NCBI RefSeq assembly: GCF_018617385.1
Contig: NZ_JACSKA010000004.1
Location: 62,001 to 126,000 of the forward strand
Direction: 5' to 3'
Length of the DNA stretch: 64,000 bases
DNA from: Exiguobacterium sp018617385
GTDB taxonomy: Bacteria > Bacillota > Bacilli > Exiguobacteriales > Exiguobacteriaceae
Shown here: positions 42,256 to 52,429 of the stretch, in pieces
Numbering within the stretch: position 1 is the stretch's first letter
How the letters are laid out: each line of letters begins with the position of its first letter
Program-made: the position numbers and the translations under genes
The notes under the pieces: model-generated
Database searches by the model: none
Seen by the model: the letters and a program-made list of their open reading frames with translations, nothing else
What the model was told of the DNA's origin: nothing

Positions 42256-42285
42256 AATATATCATATTTTCCCGATAAATCGCAA
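42256..42285 (-). promoter_or_regulatory. Candidate promoter of the rimP-nusA-infB unit
   Basis: TTGCGA (42280-42285), 18 bases, TATATT (42256-42261), just after the polC stop. Confidence 0.65.
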
Positions 42286-42286
42286 C

Positions 42287-45200
42287 TTACACCCCAAAAT
42301 CAAAGAATGAGAGTTGGTTCTCATCAGGCAGACCTTCGAGACATTTCATCGTATCGAGTGTCTCGATGACCGTTTTCGAAAGTTTCGCACGTTTCCGCAA
42401 ATCTTCTTTCGAAAGGAACTGTCCTTCTTCTCTCGCTTCGACGATTGCTTTCGCTGCATTCGTTCCAAGGCCATCGACCGCATTGAACGGTGGAATCAGC
42501 GTATTGTCTTCAATCAAGAACTCTGTCGCGCTCGACCGATACAAGTCGATGTTTTGGAACTTCATACCTCGCTCGAGCATTTCGAGCGCCAGTTCAAGGA
42601 CCGTGTGCAGTCCTTTATCCTTCGCCGTCGCGTCGAACCCTTTTTCTCGGATATCCGACATCGCCTTACGAACGGCCTGAGGACCTTTAATCATTGCGGA
42701 CAAGTCAAAATCTCCCGCCCGAACGGTAAAGTACGTCGCGTAGTACAGAATCGGATGATGCACTTTGAAGTATGCAATCCGAACCGCCATCAAGACGTAG
42801 GCAGTCGCGTGCGCTTTCGGGAACATGTACTTGATTTTCTTACAAGACGAGATATACCATTCCGGCACGTCATTCTCCCGCATCTCGGACTCCATCTCTT
42901 CCGTGAGTCCTTTCCCTTTCCGGACGGACTCCATGATTTTAAAGGCGAATGATGGTTCGAGACCCGCGTAAATCAGATAGACCATGATGTCGTCTCGACA
43001 ACCGATGACATCTTTCAGTTCGCACGTTCCGTTATAAATCAATTCGTTCGCGTTTCCGAGCCAGACGTCTGTTCCGTGAGATAGACCGGAAATTTGAACG
43101 AGCTCCGAGAACGTCGACGGTTTTGTCTCTTCAAGCATCTGACGGACGAACTTCGTCCCGAATTCAGGAATCCCGAGCGTCCCGGTTTTCGATTCAATCT
43201 GTTCCGGCGTCACCCCAAGCACTTCTGGCGATGAAAAAATCTTCATGACAGTCGGATCATCCGTCGGAATCGTCTTCGGATCGATACCAGACAAGTCTTG
43301 TAACATCCGGATGACGGTCGGGTCATCATGCCCGAGAATATCGAGTTTCAATAAGTTGTCATGGATGGAGTGGAAGTCAAAGTGAGTCGTCTTCCACTCA
43401 GATGAATTGTCATCCGCCGGATACTGGATCGGAGAAATGTCCGCGATGTCCATGTAGTCCGGTACGACGATGATCCCCCCTGGGTGTTGCCCCGTCGTCC
43501 GTTTCACCCCGGTGACCCCAGACACGAGACGGTCCACCTCGGCGTTTCGGTAAATCTTATCGTTTTCGGTCGCATAGCCTTTCACGTATCCATAAGCCGT
43601 CTTGTCGGCAATCGTTCCGATTGTTCCGGCACGATACACATACTCTTCTCCGAACAGCACTTTTGTATAGGCGTGGGCATGCGGTTGATATTCACCTGAG
43701 AAGTTCAAGTCGATATCCGGTACTTTGTCCCCTTTGAAACCGAGGAACGTCTCGAACGGAATGTCATGACCGTCTTTTTTGTACCACGTGCCGCACTCCG
43801 GACACTCCTTGTCTGGTAAGTCATATCCCGACCCGACCGACCCGTCGTTGAAGAAATGTGAGTGCTGACAGTTCGGACAGACGTAGTGAGGTGGTAGCGG
43901 GTTGACTTCGGTGATCTCCGTCATCGTTGCGACGAGACTCGAACCGACCGACCCACGCGACCCGACCAGATACCCATCATCGAGTGACTTTTTAACAAGT
44001 TTATGCGAAATCAAATAAATGACGGCGAACCCGTGGCCGATAATCGACTTGAGCTCTTTTTCAAGACGCGCCTCCACGATCTCAGGCAGCTCGTCCCCGT
44101 AGATTGAGCGAGCCATGTCATAGCTCATATTCCGAACTTCATCATCCGCACCTTCAATTTTCGGCGTATACAAATCATCCGGGATGATTTGAATCGACTC
44201 AATCTGGTCGGCGATCGCATTCGGATTCGTGATGACGATTTCACGCGCTAAATCGTCACCTAAAAACTTGAACTCTTCCATCATTTCCTTCGTCGTCCGG
44301 AAGTGCGCATGCGGTAATTCTTTACGCGTATTGATAAAGTTCGCCCCACCTTGGGTACGAATCAAAATCTCGCGATAAGACCGGTCGGACCGATCTAGAT
44401 AGTGCACATTCCCTGTCGCACAAACCGGTAACTCGGCCTTCTCGGCGACACGAATGATGCGCTTAATGATTTCGCGGAGTTCTAACTCATTCGCCACAAT
44501 CTCTTTATCAATTAAATGATGGTAGAGTGCCGGCGGATGAATCTCGATAAAGTCGTAAAACGACATCATCTTCTCGAGTTCATCATCCGACTTGTTCAAG
44601 GCAGCGTCAAAAATCTCCCCGTTATCACAGGCCGAACCAATCAACAGTCCTTCCCGTCGCTTCACGAGCTCGGAACGTGGCATGCGTGCCATCCGATACA
44701 AGTAATCGATGTGAGATAAGGAGATGAGCTCATATAAATGACGAAGTCCTGGCTTTTTATTTTTCGCGTAGATAGTCGCATGAAACGGACGAATCTTCGA
44801 TACGTCACTCCCGACTTTCGCGTTCAACGAGCGATGTGTCGTCATCTCGAACATCTGCTTAGCGAGATCGAGTAGCTTCATGAGCAAATATGCTGTTGCT
44901 TCCGCATCATAAATGGCACGGTGATGTTGTGTCAATTCGATATCGAATCGCTTCGCGAGTGTGTTGAGTCGGTGATTCTTCAACGTCGGCATCAACGTTC
45001 GAGCAAGTTCGAGCGTATCGATGACCGGATAATCGTCTGGTTCATGTCCTCCGCTACGAAGAGTCGCCTCAAGGAAGCCCATATCGAATGACGCGTTATG
45101 GGCGACGAGAATGCTGTCGCCACACCAATCGACGAACTGTTTCGTGATCACTTCCGGGTCCGGTTGACCTTGAACCATGTCATCCGTGATCCCTGTCAAT

Positions 45201-46579
45201 TCAATCGTGGTCGCTGACAAGGCATGTTTCGGGTCTGCGAACGCCTCAAACCGGTCAATGATTTCCCCGTCCTTGATTTTAACCCCAGCGAGTTCGATGA
45301 TTTTATTGTAGACGGCAGAAAGTCCCGTCGTCTCGACGTCGAAGACGACGTATGTCGCATCATCTAATGCCACATCGGTCGCATGATAAGCGACGGGGAC
45401 ACCATCGTTGACGACGTTCGCCTCGACTCCGTATAACACTTTAATGTCGTTCTTCTTCCCAGCATAATACGCTTCTGGGAACGCCTGGACTCCGGCATGG
45501 TCGGTGATGGCAATGGCACGATGTCCCCATTTCGCAGCACGGGCGACGAGCGCCGAGACGTTTGTGACGGCATCCATTTGGCTCATCTGAGTATGCGCGT
45601 GAAGTTCGACACGCTTCTCGCCTTCCCATTCGTCACGTGGCGGTTCGACCTTCACTTCTTGAAGTTGAGATGCCATCATACATAGTTCGCGCATGAATGA
45701 ATCATCTTCGACCCGCCCAGCTGTTTGAATCCACATGCCTTTTTTGACGGCACTGAGCATACGGTCGTCATCGTCATCGCGGGCAAATACTTTCACAATC
45801 AATGAGTCGGTGTAATCCGTCATCTTGAACGTGAACAGTTTCTTCCCACTCTTCAATTCTTTCCGTTCTGCCGAGAAGACGAGTCCACGAATCGCGACAC
45901 GTCGTTCTTCCTCGATAATCGTCTTGATCGGGACGATCTCATCTTTAATGAGCGCACCCATCCGGATTTCTGTGATCGGTTCGTCATTCGTTTCTGTCGC
46001 CTTGGCGAATTGGGCAGCCAATGCCATTTTCGCTTGTTCGATATCTTCTTGAACGACCTGTTCGCGAAGGGCTTGATTTGCCTCAGCGTCTTCCGAAAAT
46101 TGAGCCTGACACGGTTTTTTCGTGAACCCATAGGCACTATAGAGCGCCTGTACTTCTTGACAGAGCTCTTTGTCCACATAACTCGCCTCAGGTGCGGAAC
46201 GCACCGGAATCATAAGTTTGTTCTGCTCGAATCGTGGCGAAACGGAACCGAAATAACTGCGCATCGCGCCAGACACTTGGCTCAACTCGCTGACGATTCG
46301 TGGCCAATAGTCGATATAGTCTTGCTCACTTCCACCCGCTACTGTCGAGAACCGAGCGTACACCTCATCCGCGAACGTCGCATAACGGCTTTCTAGTCGA
46401 CTCATGAACAATTGATGTACGTCGTATGGCAATACTTTTGGAAATGAAAAATAAAACGTCCACGTCCGTCGCTTCTTGTTGACGACGAGCCGTGAGAGTT
46501 CGGCCTGATCAAACAGGTCCGTCTCGGTCGTGATCCCAAGGTCACTTAATAATAATTGCATCTTTTGATTTGCTTCCAC
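42287..46579 (-). CDS. polC: DNA polymerase III alpha subunit, PolC type
   Basis: A 1430-residue replicative polymerase. Order: N-terminal and OB domains, the PHP domain (LHAHTQMSQMDA, about 333-344) interrupted by a DnaQ-like 3'-5' exonuclease (FDVETTGL, about 414-421), a zinc site (CPNCQHSH...CPECG), and the C-family polymerase core. Length is typical (B. subtilis 1437). The GTG at 46579 has AAAGGGGG about 12 bases upstream, a slightly long gap. It follows proS after a hairpin. Confidence 0.97.
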   Translation of the reverse strand: MEANQKMQLLLSDLGITTETDLFDQAELSRLVVNKKRRTWTFYFSFPKVLPYDVHQLFMSRLESRYATFADEVYARFSTVAGGSEQDYIDYWPRIVSELSQVSGAMRSYFGSVSPRFEQNKLMIPVRSAPEASYVDKELCQEVQALYSAYGFTKKPCQAQFSEDAEANQALREQVVQEDIEQAKMALAAQFAKATETNDEPITEIRMGALIKDEIVPIKTIIEEERRVAIRGLVFSAERKELKSGKKLFTFKMTDYTDSLIVKVFARDDDDDRMLSAVKKGMWIQTAGRVEDDSFMRELCMMASQLQEVKVEPPRDEWEGEKRVELHAHTQMSQMDAVTNVSALVARAAKWGHRAIAITDHAGVQAFPEAYYAGKKNDIKVLYGVEANVVNDGVPVAYHATDVALDDATYVVFDVETTGLSAVYNKIIELAGVKIKDGEIIDRFEAFADPKHALSATTIELTGITDDMVQGQPDPEVITKQFVDWCGDSILVAHNASFDMGFLEATLRSGGHEPDDYPVIDTLELARTLMPTLKNHRLNTLAKRFDIELTQHHRAIYDAEATAYLLMKLLDLAKQMFEMTTHRSLNAKVGSDVSKIRPFHATIYAKNKKPGLRHLYELISLSHIDYLYRMARMPRSELVKRREGLLIGSACDNGEIFDAALNKSDDELEKMMSFYDFIEIHPPALYHHLIDKEIVANELELREIIKRIIRVAEKAELPVCATGNVHYLDRSDRSYREILIRTQGGANFINTRKELPHAHFRTTKEMMEEFKFLGDDLAREIVITNPNAIADQIESIQIIPDDLYTPKIEGADDEVRNMSYDMARSIYGDELPEIVEARLEKELKSIIGHGFAVIYLISHKLVKKSLDDGYLVGSRGSVGSSLVATMTEITEVNPLPPHYVCPNCQHSHFFNDGSVGSGYDLPDKECPECGTWYKKDGHDIPFETFLGFKGDKVPDIDLNFSGEYQPHAHAYTKVLFGEEYVYRAGTIGTIADKTAYGYVKGYATENDKIYRNAEVDRLVSGVTGVKRTTGQHPGGIIVVPDYMDIADISPIQYPADDNSSEWKTTHFDFHSIHDNLLKLDILGHDDPTVIRMLQDLSGIDPKTIPTDDPTVMKIFSSPEVLGVTPEQIESKTGTLGIPEFGTKFVRQMLEETKPSTFSELVQISGLSHGTDVWLGNANELIYNGTCELKDVIGCRDDIMVYLIYAGLEPSFAFKIMESVRKGKGLTEEMESEMRENDVPEWYISSCKKIKYMFPKAHATAYVLMAVRIAYFKVHHPILYYATYFTVRAGDFDLSAMIKGPQAVRKAMSDIREKGFDATAKDKGLHTVLELALEMLERGMKFQNIDLYRSSATEFLIEDNTLIPPFNAVDGLGTNAAKAIVEAREEGQFLSKEDLRKRAKLSKTVIETLDTMKCLEGLPDENQLSFFDFGV

Positions 46580-46608
46580 GGGTCCGTCTTTCCCCCTTTA
46601 TGCCAATT

Positions 46609-46645
46609 CGACAAATGAAGGTGACCGCTTCCGCTGTCACCTTCA
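46609..46645 (-). terminator. Hairpin between proS and polC
   Basis: A 10-bp perfect TGAAGGTGAC / GTCACCTTCA stem, followed only by TTTG on the minus strand: a weak terminator or an mRNA-stabilising stem. Confidence 0.55.
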
Positions 46646-46649
46646 TCCA

Positions 46650-48359
46650 TTAATGAACTTCGCTAAATTTTGAAGCGATGACTTCTTTCAATTCATCGAT
46701 TGATGTTTCAATCACTTCACCTGTTGCACGTACTTTCACTTCAACGATGCCTTCGCCGGCTTTTTTCCCGACGTTCACGCGAATCGGAAGTCCAATCAAA
46801 TCTGCATCTGCAAACTTGACGCCCGCGCGTTCTTTTCGGTCGTCGAACAAGACATCGTATGTTTGACCGAGCTCTTCATAAAGACGGTTCGCCAACTCGA
46901 CTTGCGTCTCATCTTTTGCATTGATTGCAATCAAATGGAGATCGAACGGCGCCACGTTACGTGGCCAAACGATTCCACGGTCGTCATGATGTTGTTCGAC
47001 GATGGCTGAAAGTGTGCGTGACACTCCGATGCCGTAGCAACCCATGATGAGCGGTTCGGCACGGCCCTCTTCGTTGAGGAACGTCGCACCCATCGCTTCT
47101 GAATATCGTGTTCCGAGTTTAAATACTTGTCCCACTTCAATCCCACGAGCAAAACGAACCGGACCGGACTCATCCGGTGCCATATCGCCTTCGACAACGA
47201 AACGTAAATCGTGGTATGTCATTTCGGCAAGGTCGCGCGCAGCGTTTACACCCGTGTAGTGTGTGTTCGCCTCGTTGGCACCACAGACTGCATCCACTAA
47301 GTACTTGACCGCATAGTCGGCAACGACTTTGACCGGAGCGTTAATCGGTCCGAGTGTACCTGGCGCACAGTTGAACAACTCAACGATTTTCGCTTCTTCT
47401 TCAAGTTGAATGTCGAGTCCACCGAGTGCGTTCTTCACTTTGACTTCATTCGCTTCGTGGTCGCCACGAACGATCGCCATGACGGTTTCGCCATCCACGT
47501 TGAACAAGACAGATTTAATTGTCGTCTTCGGATCCACGTTCAAGAATGCTGCCACATCTTCAATCGTACGATTCTCTTCCGTGTCCACTTTTTCGAGTGG
47601 ACGAACGTCAGCTTGCTGCATCTCATAACGGTCGAGCGTTTCGGCCATCTCGATGTTCGCCGCATAGTTCGACGTGTCCGTGTAGACAATCGTGTCTTCC
47701 CCGATATCCGCAAGCGCTTGGAATTCATGCGTATCTTTCCCGCCGATTGCCCCAGAGTCCGCGACGACCGGACGATACTTCAGTCCTGTGCGGTCGAAGA
47801 TGCGTGAGTACGCATTATACATGTTTGTATATTCTTCATCTAAGTCTTCTTGTGTCGCGTGGAATGAGTAGGCGTCTTTCATCAAGAACTCACGTCCGCG
47901 GAGCAACCCGAAACGTGGACGACGCTCATCACGATACTTCGTTTGAATCTGGTACAAGTTCATCGGAAGTTTTTTATACGAGTTGAGCTCGTCTCGGACG
48001 ATCGATGTGATCAATTCTTCATGTGTCGCACCGAGTGCGAAACGACGGTCATGACGGTCCGTCAAGCGCATCAACTCAGGACCGTAAATGCCCCAACGTC
48101 CTGTCTCTTCCCAAAGTTCTGCCGGTTGAATGGCAGGCATCAATAACTCTTGTGCACCGGCACGATTCATCTCTTCACGGATGATTGTTTGGATGTTGTG
48201 TAACACCTTATGTCCGAGTGGAAGATAAGAATAAATTCCTGCCGCATTTTGACGGATGAATCCTCCACGGACGAGGAGTTGATGACTGACCGCTTCCGCG
48301 TCAGCCGGAACTTCTCTCAATGTAGGCATGAGCAATCTAGATTGTTTCATACAGTTCAA
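46650..48359 (-). CDS. proS: Prolyl-tRNA synthetase, bacterial type
   Basis: A 569-residue class II synthetase charging tRNA-Pro. Motif 2 (TKYRDERRPRFGLLRGREFLMKDAYSF), an inserted editing domain (about 225-400) and the C-terminal anticodon domain are all present. The TTG at 48359 lies five bases after AGAAGGG; the ATG at 48350 would give MKQSRLL, the more common N-terminus, so the start is open between them. No T-box leader is visible. Confidence 0.95.
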   Translation of the reverse strand: MNCMKQSRLLMPTLREVPADAEAVSHQLLVRGGFIRQNAAGIYSYLPLGHKVLHNIQTIIREEMNRAGAQELLMPAIQPAELWEETGRWGIYGPELMRLTDRHDRRFALGATHEELITSIVRDELNSYKKLPMNLYQIQTKYRDERRPRFGLLRGREFLMKDAYSFHATQEDLDEEYTNMYNAYSRIFDRTGLKYRPVVADSGAIGGKDTHEFQALADIGEDTIVYTDTSNYAANIEMAETLDRYEMQQADVRPLEKVDTEENRTIEDVAAFLNVDPKTTIKSVLFNVDGETVMAIVRGDHEANEVKVKNALGGLDIQLEEEAKIVELFNCAPGTLGPINAPVKVVADYAVKYLVDAVCGANEANTHYTGVNAARDLAEMTYHDLRFVVEGDMAPDESGPVRFARGIEVGQVFKLGTRYSEAMGATFLNEEGRAEPLIMGCYGIGVSRTLSAIVEQHHDDRGIVWPRNVAPFDLHLIAINAKDETQVELANRLYEELGQTYDVLFDDRKERAGVKFADADLIGLPIRVNVGKKAGEGIVEVKVRATGEVIETSIDELKEVIASKFSEVH

Positions 48360-48382
48360 CGTTTCCCTTCTCTACAAACAGC

Positions 48383-49633
48383 TTATTTAAAGAATGATTG
48401 AATGTCGTTCCAAGTGACAATCAACATTAAAATCATCAAGAGTGCGAATCCGATAAAGTGGACGAATCCTTCTTTTTTCGGATCGATTGGACGTCCGCGT
48501 ACCGCTTCGAACAAGAGGAAAATCAAACGTCCTCCGTCTAACGCTGGCAATGGGAGCAAATTGAAGATCGCAAGGTTGACGGAGAGAAGCGCTGTCCAGT
48601 TCAATAGCATAATCAAACCGCTCGCCGCTACTTCATCTGTCATCCGTACAATCCCGACCGGACCTGCTAGTTGATCGACACCGACTTGTCCCGTCACCAA
48701 ATCACCGACCGCAGAGAAGATGAGCGTCGACATCGTCCATGTCGTTTCCGCTCCCGTCGTCACGGCTTTGACCGGTGATCGCTCGAGTGCGTTCGTGACA
48801 CCAAGGATTCCGACCGTCTCTCCGTTTTGTTCGACTGCTTGTGGTGTAAGGGTGACAGTTGCTTCCTCCCCATCACGGACATACGTGACTTCCGTAGGGG
48901 TGTCCGCCCGATCTTCTAAAGCAGATCGTAAGTCGAGCCAATCGGTAATCGGCTCACCTTCAATCGATACGATTTCATCCCCGCTCATCAAACCAGCCTC
49001 ATCAGCGGCTGAATCCGGTTGAACCGTACCGATTTGACCATCGTTCGTCGGGGTTCCTTGAACGAGCCCCACAATAATGAGCAAGATGAACGCCAAGACG
49101 AAGTTCATCGCCGGACCGGCTGCGATGGCCAAGACACGTTTCCAAACCGACTGGGCTCCAAATGTTCGATCATACGGTGCGATTTGAATTTCCATCCCTT
49201 GGTCGACAAGGAGTGTATCTCGCTCTAATGAATAGACACGCACTTCCTCATCGATGAGAAGTTGTACTTTCAACTCATGTGTCGAATCGAACTTATCGAC
49301 GGTTCCGACGACATGGACATCTGTAGCCGTGTCCGGTTGGAAGTAGACACGATCGACCGTCCCCTGTTCAGTGAAACGAAGTCCGACATGCTGACCCGCT
49401 CGGACTTCAATCGGTTCAAAATCTTCTCCGGCCATTTTGACGTAGCCACCGATTGGTAAAAGACGAATGGTATAGAGCGTTTCATTTTTACGGAATGAAA
49501 CAATTTTTGGACCGAACCCGATCGCAAACTCGTGACAGAGAATGCCTGCCCGTTTCGCCATGACGAGGTGTCCCCATTCGTGTACCGAAATGAGAACGCC
49601 AAACATCAAAACGATGGCGATAAAAGTCGTCAT
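48383..49633 (-). CDS. rseP: Site-2 intramembrane protease RseP/RasP
   Basis: A 416-residue zinc metalloprotease in the membrane. HEWGH (18-22) in the first helix and LPALDGGR near the end form the active site; a PDZ domain (about 190-260) lies between. In B. subtilis RasP completes the cleavage of RsiW begun by PrsW, and also cuts FtsL and signal peptides. Both proteases of that cascade are in this window, although the anti-sigma factor is not. Confidence 0.94.
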   Translation of the reverse strand: MTTFIAIVLMFGVLISVHEWGHLVMAKRAGILCHEFAIGFGPKIVSFRKNETLYTIRLLPIGGYVKMAGEDFEPIEVRAGQHVGLRFTEQGTVDRVYFQPDTATDVHVVGTVDKFDSTHELKVQLLIDEEVRVYSLERDTLLVDQGMEIQIAPYDRTFGAQSVWKRVLAIAAGPAMNFVLAFILLIIVGLVQGTPTNDGQIGTVQPDSAADEAGLMSGDEIVSIEGEPITDWLDLRSALEDRADTPTEVTYVRDGEEATVTLTPQAVEQNGETVGILGVTNALERSPVKAVTTGAETTWTMSTLIFSAVGDLVTGQVGVDQLAGPVGIVRMTDEVAASGLIMLLNWTALLSVNLAIFNLLPLPALDGGRLIFLLFEAVRGRPIDPKKEGFVHFIGFALLMILMLIVTWNDIQSFFK

Positions 49634-49636
49634 GAT

Positions 49637-50794
49637 TTATTCCCCACCTTCAATTCCTTGCTGAATCTGATGACGTACTGCTCGGTCAACTTCTAGAATT
49701 TGCGCGAGCGTCGGCTCGGTGATGACCTCATGTCGAGCCATCGCATCTTCGACGAGTCGTTCAATCTCTAAAAACGTAATCTGACCGTTCAAGAATAGGT
49801 CCACTGCCACTTCATTGGCTGCATTCAGGACGGTCGGCATGGAACCACCGGCTCTTCCTGCTTCGAACGCTAACCGGAGTGCCGGGTAGCGATTGAAATC
49901 AGCCTCTTCAAAATGCAGCTTTCCGATTTCCTTCAAGTTTAACCGCTTATTCCCCTCGATTTCAAGCCGCTTCGGTCCCGATAGCGCATAAAGGATCGGA
50001 CCACGCATATCCGGGTTTCCGAGCTGGGCCATCACGGCAGCATCTTTAAATTCGACCATCGAATGAATAATCGATTCACGATGTAAGATGACTTCAATAT
50101 CATTATAATCGATATCGAACAGCCAGTGTGCCTCGATGACTTCAAGGCCTTTGTTGAACATCGTCGCCGAATCGATGGTGATTTTTGCTCCCATTGACCA
50201 GTTCGGATGATTCAGTGCGTCTTCAACAGTCACATCAGCCAGCTCATCGCGTGAACGATCACGGAAACTACCGCCTGAAGCCGTTAGAATAATCTTGGAT
50301 ACATCTTCTCTTCGTTCCCCGTTCAAACATTGATAGATCGCGGAGTGTTCACTGTCGACAGGCAACAGGTTGACCCCATGTTCTTTCACGGCCGCTTTGA
50401 CAAGATGTCCTGCGGTAACGAGTGTTTCCTTGTTGGCGAGTGCAATATCTTTCCCTGCTTGAATCGCCGCAAGCGTCGGTTCAAGTCCAACTGCTCCAAC
50501 GACTGCCGTCACGACGATGTCAGCCCGTTCTGCCGTCGCACACTCCTTCAGCCCCTCCGGTCCAATAAAATAGAGAGGTTCATATGTAAGACGCGGCTTC
50601 AACTGTTCGAGTACTTCGATACTCGTTGCCGACACATATTTTGGTCTAAGTCGATTGATCCATTCCGTGGCGACCTCGACGTTCGTTCCGAACGCATACG
50701 CCTCAAGTTCAAACAGGTCAGGGTGCTGTTCGATGACGTCACAAGTTTGAACGCCAATCGAACCAGTCCCCCCAATTAAGCTAATTCGCTTCAT
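49637..50794 (-). CDS. dxr: 1-deoxy-D-xylulose-5-phosphate reductoisomerase
   Basis: A 385-residue NADPH enzyme of the MEP isoprenoid pathway. GGTGSIG (8-14) binds NADPH; PVDSEHSA (about 144-151) and the ASGGSFRD loop (about 171-178) bind the metal and the substrate. It supplies isoprenoid precursors for UppS in the same cluster and for HepS. Confidence 0.96.
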   Translation of the reverse strand: MKRISLIGGTGSIGVQTCDVIEQHPDLFELEAYAFGTNVEVATEWINRLRPKYVSATSIEVLEQLKPRLTYEPLYFIGPEGLKECATAERADIVVTAVVGAVGLEPTLAAIQAGKDIALANKETLVTAGHLVKAAVKEHGVNLLPVDSEHSAIYQCLNGERREDVSKIILTASGGSFRDRSRDELADVTVEDALNHPNWSMGAKITIDSATMFNKGLEVIEAHWLFDIDYNDIEVILHRESIIHSMVEFKDAAVMAQLGNPDMRGPILYALSGPKRLEIEGNKRLNLKEIGKLHFEEADFNRYPALRLAFEAGRAGGSMPTVLNAANEVAVDLFLNGQITFLEIERLVEDAMARHEVITEPTLAQILEVDRAVRHQIQQGIEGGE

Positions 50795-50808
50795 CTCGAC
50801 ACTCCTTT

Positions 50809-51606
50809 TTAAAGCAGATTAAACACCCAAATGACGGTAAAGACCGCAATCATACTATCAAACCGGTCTAAAATGCCACCATGTCCCGGTAACAGATGAC
50901 CTGAATCTTTGACTCCGTACTGGCGCTTATAAGCAGACTGCACCAAATCCCCGAGCTGTCCGACTACCGCCACGACAATCGCTAAAATGGCGACCTCGAT
51001 CATCGGCAAGATCGGATCAATCCAGACGAAGAGGATACCGAGTACAATCGCAGAAACAATGCCACCAATCGCCCCTTCAATCGTCTTATTCGGACTAATC
51101 GATGGCCATAACTTGGCTTTCCCGAATGCTTTTCCGGTAAAATACGCTCCCGAGTCTGTCGCCCAAATCATAAACAAGATTAGCAGCACTTTCGATAGAC
51201 CGTCCTCAGAGAGCCGGACTAACGCAAAACTAGAGAAACCGACGACTAAATAGACGGCTGAAACGAAGTAAAAACTGGCATCTTCATACGTGAATCGATT
51301 TTTCGTGACCACTGTCCAAAACAGCAACAACACGAGCCCTAAGACGAGCCATTGTTCAATCGAGAACGGAAGTTCATCCGTGACAACTTGAGTCTCGAGC
51401 AATAATAAGAGGAACGGGAACGCCACGAGGAGCGCTGTCACCAAGAACGGAAACGCCAACAGCTTATGCTGTCGCATCAACGTGAATTCACTCAATCCGA
51501 TGAGTGCCAGAATCCCCATCAATGAAACAAAGGCATTGCCTCCAAGCGCAATCACCGTGATAAAGATGGCTCCTGCCCATAGTCCTGTAATAATACGTGT
51601 CTTCAT
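50809..51606 (-). CDS. cdsA: Phosphatidate cytidylyltransferase
   Basis: A 265-residue membrane enzyme making CDP-diacylglycerol. About seven to eight helices; the C-terminal signature runs SAYKRQYGVKDSGHLLPGHGG with the DR of FDRFDS just after. The ATG at 51606 has GGTGGGGTG upstream and follows the uppS stop by one base. Confidence 0.94.
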   Translation of the reverse strand: MKTRIITGLWAGAIFITVIALGGNAFVSLMGILALIGLSEFTLMRQHKLLAFPFLVTALLVAFPFLLLLLETQVVTDELPFSIEQWLVLGLVLLLFWTVVTKNRFTYEDASFYFVSAVYLVVGFSSFALVRLSEDGLSKVLLILFMIWATDSGAYFTGKAFGKAKLWPSISPNKTIEGAIGGIVSAIVLGILFVWIDPILPMIEVAILAIVVAVVGQLGDLVQSAYKRQYGVKDSGHLLPGHGGILDRFDSMIAVFTVIWVFNLL

Positions 51607-51607
51607 G

Positions 51608-52345
51608 TTACACCCCACCAAAACGTCGCGTGCGCGCGTTGTATGATTCAATCGCTTCTACAAAATGCTCACGCTTAAATTCCGGCCACAATACTTCTGT
51701 GAAATGAAGTTCAGCATACGCGCTTTGCCATAATAAAAAGTTAGAGAGTCGTTGCTCACCGCTCGTCCGAATAACGAGATCTACATCTTGAACGTGTGTC
51801 ATGAGTCGTTCACCAATCATACGGTCATCGATGTCGTCTGTTTGAACCAAACCGGACTGAACGTCTGCTGCAATGCTACGCATCGCTTGGACGAGCTCAT
51901 CTCGTCCCCCGTAGTTGAGTGCGAAGACAAGGTTCAACCCTGTGTTCGCAACGGTCCGTTCTCTCGCTTCATCAACGGCTTCTCGTGTCTCTCGTGGGAG
52001 TTTCGACGTATCTCCCGCAACGAGCACCCGTACATTCTGTTCATGGAGTTCTTTCAAATCGGTCTCCAAAAACTGTTTCGGCAGTTTCATCAAGAATGAG
52101 ACTTCCTCTTCCGGACGAGTCCAATTCTCTGTAGAGAACGCATAAAGCGTCAGAGACCGAATCCCGAGTTCCTGCGCTGTTCGTACCGCTTCCCGGATGG
52201 ACTTCATCCCTTCCCGGTGACCCATGATGCGAGGGAGACCACGTTTTTTGGCCCAGCGTCCATTTCCATCCATGATGATGGCTACGTGCTCAGGAACACT
52301 TAACTCCGCCTCGATTTTCGTTTTAGGATTCACCCATTTAAACAT
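51608..52345 (-). CDS. uppS: Undecaprenyl diphosphate synthase
   Basis: A 245-residue cis-prenyltransferase producing the C55 carrier lipid of the wall. IIMDGNGRWAKKRG (about 24-37, catalytic Asp26) and RTSGEQRLSNFLLWQSAYAE (about 193-212) are diagnostic. The residue after RTSGE is usually followed by a similar RxSNF segment, as here. First gene after a terminator that closes frr. Confidence 0.96.
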   Translation of the reverse strand: MFKWVNPKTKIEAELSVPEHVAIIMDGNGRWAKKRGLPRIMGHREGMKSIREAVRTAQELGIRSLTLYAFSTENWTRPEEEVSFLMKLPKQFLETDLKELHEQNVRVLVAGDTSKLPRETREAVDEARERTVANTGLNLVFALNYGGRDELVQAMRSIAADVQSGLVQTDDIDDRMIGERLMTHVQDVDLVIRTSGEQRLSNFLLWQSAYAELHFTEVLWPEFKREHFVEAIESYNARTRRFGGV

Positions 52346-52366
52346 TCTGTTATCCTCCTGATTGTA

Positions 52367-52398
52367 TGAAAGAAGGACCCTCTCAGAAAAAGGGTCCC
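52367..52398 (-). terminator. Terminator between frr and uppS
   Basis: GGACCCT / AGGGTCC stem with a T-rich loop, followed by TTCTTTC on the minus strand, eight bases before the uppS ribosome site. Confidence 0.75.
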
Positions 52399-52429
52399 CA
52401 CACAGCTTTTTGGTATACCACTTCCGTGA

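Noticed and set aside
42314..42952. A 212-codon plus-strand frame inside polC
   Set aside because: It is antisense to a conserved part of polC, has no ribosome site, and its translation is Arg/Phe-rich with no motif. It is a shadow frame.
48340..48382. T-box leader for proS
   Set aside because: The gap to rseP is only 23 bases. No space for a specifier stem or antiterminator.
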